From contig WELB01000022.1 in the NCBI GenBank assembly GCA_009602725.1, forward strand, positions 212,865 through 222,987: a stretch of DNA of 10,123 nt, written 5' to 3'. Positions within the stretch are counted from its first letter, which is position 1, and the number at the start of each line of letters is the position of its first letter. A program made the translations under genes and the position numbers. The DNA is from Spirogloea muscicola (lineage: Eukaryota; Streptophyta; Zygnematophyceae; Spirogloeales; Spirogloeaceae). This document shows positions 9,101 through 10,123 of this stretch, piece by piece. The notes beneath the pieces were generated by a model. That model worked only from the letters and a program-made list of their open reading frames with translations. It made no database searches and had not been told where the DNA came from.

Positions 9101-9215
9101 AGTGCAAGCGGCACCAGCAGCTGCAGCAGGCCCCACCAGAGGCGCCCGTGACACATACACGCGCAACGGCCTTCCCCGCCGCCAGCGGCCCCGGTGGCTT
9201 CGCCTCATTGCCCAT
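6175..9215 (-). CDS. NAD(P)-dependent extended SDR, dihydroflavonol/cinnamoyl-CoA-reductase-like, complete, nine exons
   Basis: Exons (minus): 9215-9137, 8816-8707, 8527-8363, 8031-7985, 7676-7502, 7299-7207, 7058-6897, 6771-6670, 6336-6175. Phases 1,0,0,2,0,0,0,0 all agree; product 364 residues, normal for the group. Start MGNEAKPPG precedes the Rossmann strand. ARVCVTGAS|GYMACHIIKELL gives TGxxGxxA at 23-30, built across intron 1. RGTVRD (45-50) fits NADPH preference. Further motifs: ADL (76-78), GCSYVCHLATPV (90-101), RVVVTSS with the catalytic Ser near 140-141, and YPLAK (172-176) as the YxxxK pair followed by LAERAAW. MLPGVALGP, VDVRDAAAAH (244-253), GRYI and the tail REELGVRFRPAEES...SLVD follow in family order. 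The CCR signature NWYCY is absent, so cinnamoyl-CoA reductase itself is unlikely. Probably a soluble NADPH carbonyl reductase; substrate unknown. The last acceptor (6337) is slightly less certain. Confidence 0.9.
7677..7984 (-). other. Intron 4 of the reductase gene
   Basis: A 308-bp A/T-rich gap with the only full-consensus donor of this gene (gtaagt) and acceptor atcacag; phase 2. Removal joins KARCA to SRVVVTSSV, the strand that carries the catalytic serine. No other feature is seen. Confidence 0.85.
8032..8362 (-). other. Intron 3 of the reductase gene
   Basis: A 331-bp gap between DIVDPALH and GTNNVFEAILKA. Donor gtgaga, acceptor ctgtcag, phase 0. Clearly richer in A/T than the flanking exons. 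No conserved motif is seen inside it. Confidence 0.8.
8817..9136 (-). other. Intron 1 of the reductase gene, splitting the nucleotide-binding glycine motif
   Basis: A 320-bp phase-1 gap. The donor is gtgggg and the acceptor is acctgcag. The glycine codon at the junction is made from G of exon 1 and GC of exon 2. The split falls inside TGASG|YMA, so the coenzyme loop is not readable in unspliced DNA. Confidence 0.85.
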
Positions 9216-9620
9216 GGCCCTGCCTTTAGCGATAGCGCAACTTGCGGCGGTGGGGCGCTTGACCCCATACACTGGCCGCTCTGATCTACGCAAGGGCATG
9301 CAGGCCTCGCTGGTCTTGGGCCCAGTGGGCTGCCACCTTGGTCGCCCACATCCACCTCCCTTCCCACCCCCCTCTCTTCCACCCCCTCCCTCCTTCCCCT
9401 CCACCTCTGCCCACGATGTTGGCCTCCTCCCTCCCCCCCTCCCTCTCTTCCACCTTCCACCTTCCACCTTCCCCGACCGACCGACCCAACGGCTCCCTAG
9501 CTCGCCGCCGGCGCCGCCGCCCCCCCGGGCGCTGCGGCGCCTTGCCAACCCCCCGGGGCGCTCGAGCGCCTGAGCGCCGCCGGGCGCGCATGCCGCCGCC
9601 TGCCAAGGCACGGCGCGCAC
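9216..9620. other. Pyrimidine-rich 5' flank of the reductase gene
   Basis: This region lies upstream of the reductase ATG. The + strand is almost pure C/T at 9350-9410 and 9424-9474. On the minus strand the resulting G/A/R/K/E-rich frame is open throughout and in frame with the reductase start, but its composition explains the openness. I see no TATA box. It probably holds the promoter and 5' UTR, unless transcripts run in from the exons at 9621-9962. Confidence 0.5.
9350..9474 (+). repeat. Polypyrimidine tract with tandem CCACCTT and flanking CCGA units
   Basis: There are long C/T runs interrupted by CTGCCCACGATGTTGG around 9407-9423. It includes (CCACCTT)3 at 9450-9470 and, directly after the tract, (CCGA)3 at 9473-9484. 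Such asymmetric strands can adopt triplex (H-DNA) structure and are common in promoters and 5' UTRs; that use here is inferred. Confidence 0.8.
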
Positions 9621-10123
9621 CTGCGCGGCGCGCTCCTCGGAGCTCGCCGCGCACAGTGCCGCCCGCAGCGCGGCCCCCAGCTGGCGGGGTCCCTCATGCC
9701 ACGCCGTGCGCCGCGGCGGCCACGGCGGTGGCGAGGGAGGATACGGCACCTAGGCAGCTTGCACAGCCTCGTGCGGGGGACATGGGTCCGGCTGCCCAGC
9801 CCACAAGCTGGCGCGGCCGGCTGCGATCAAACCCTCGGCTCACTTGTGCCGGGGAGGCAACCGCACTGGCGGCCATTGCGAGAGCAGTGCACCGGAGCTC
9901 CAGGAGCTGCTGCGCTACGCGCTCATCCCAGGCCCCACCAGGCCCAGGGATGGACGAGACGGCTGTCCCAACCACGGCCCCAACATCATCCGAGATTGCC
10001 ATGGAGGAGGACAACATGGAGAGGGGCACAGGACCCCCTCCCCCAGTATCCTCTCCCACTGCTTCTCATGCTGCTCTACTCACGGGCTTCGAGCCCCACC
10101 CACAACCAACGCCGTGCACCTCC
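9621..10123 (-). CDS. Candidate exons of an unrecognised gene, partial
   Basis: Three phase-compatible pieces on the minus strand: >10123-10084 (donor gtgagt, phase 1), 9962-9844 (acceptor gggacag, donor gtgagc, phase 0) and 9749-9621 (acceptor tgcctag, donor gtgcgc, phase 0). Joined, they read VSSIPGPGGAWDERVAQQLL, then ELRCTALAMAASAVASPAQ, then a proline/tryptophan stretch (PYPPSPPPWPPRR), then RQLGAALRAALCAASSEERA. The first and last parts look alpha-helical and Ala/Leu-rich; no family motif is recognised. The 3' end was not located: no convincing terminal exon is seen before the reductase start. It could be a separate gene, leader exons of the reductase, or chance openness in GC-rich DNA. 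The alternative start ATG near 10018-10020 would give a longer first exon. Confidence 0.3.

Overview
The window looks like nuclear DNA of a GC-rich, intron-dense green microalga (Chlorophyta). Three lines of evidence support this. Every recognisable protein is broken into many short exons by 60-350 bp GT-AG introns. The families (plant-type GT47 exostosin, F-box/LRR, plant-type DFR/CCR-like reductase) are typical of the green lineage. Intron 1 of the first gene carries a short tract of the plant/chlorophyte telomere unit TTTAGGG. The expected Chlamydomonas-type TGTAA poly(A) signal was not found after the stops, so I would not assign it to the volvocine algae. The genus cannot be read from the sequence. 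No bacterial, viral, CRISPR or mobile-element gene is visible.

Layout: (1) 1-1670, + strand: the 3' part of an exostosin-family (GT47) glycosyltransferase gene in four exons, running in from the left edge. (2) 1671-2085: convergent intergenic space. (3) 2086-2378: two decaying tandem copies of the last exon of the next gene. (4) 2396-5354, - strand: a complete F-box/leucine-rich-repeat gene in ten well-supported exons plus one uncertain exon. (5) 5355-6174: intergenic, GC-rich, with a G-box, a 17-nt palindrome and a (CCTGCAG)4 microsatellite. (6) 6175-9215, - strand: a complete nine-exon extended short-chain dehydrogenase/reductase of the dihydroflavonol/cinnamoyl-CoA-reductase-like group, 364 residues. 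(7) 9216-9620: a pyrimidine-rich tract forming the 5' flank of the reductase. (8) 9621-10123, - strand: phase-compatible candidate exons of an unrecognised gene that continues past the right edge.

The exon models were built by hand from protein-family motifs, GT/AG sites and intron phase. In the reductase all eight introns are phase-consistent and the joined product has the expected length and motif order. In the F-box gene one internal exon remains undecided.

The genes do not form an obvious pathway. They look like an unlinked cell-wall/ECM glycosyltransferase, a probable substrate-recognition subunit of an SCF ubiquitin ligase and a small-molecule reductase. The part most worth a second look is the tandemly duplicated and degrading terminal LRR exon beside the F-box gene. 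Next come the telomere-like tract inside an intron and the long open frame upstream of the reductase start. I did not find a convincing novel biological system here.
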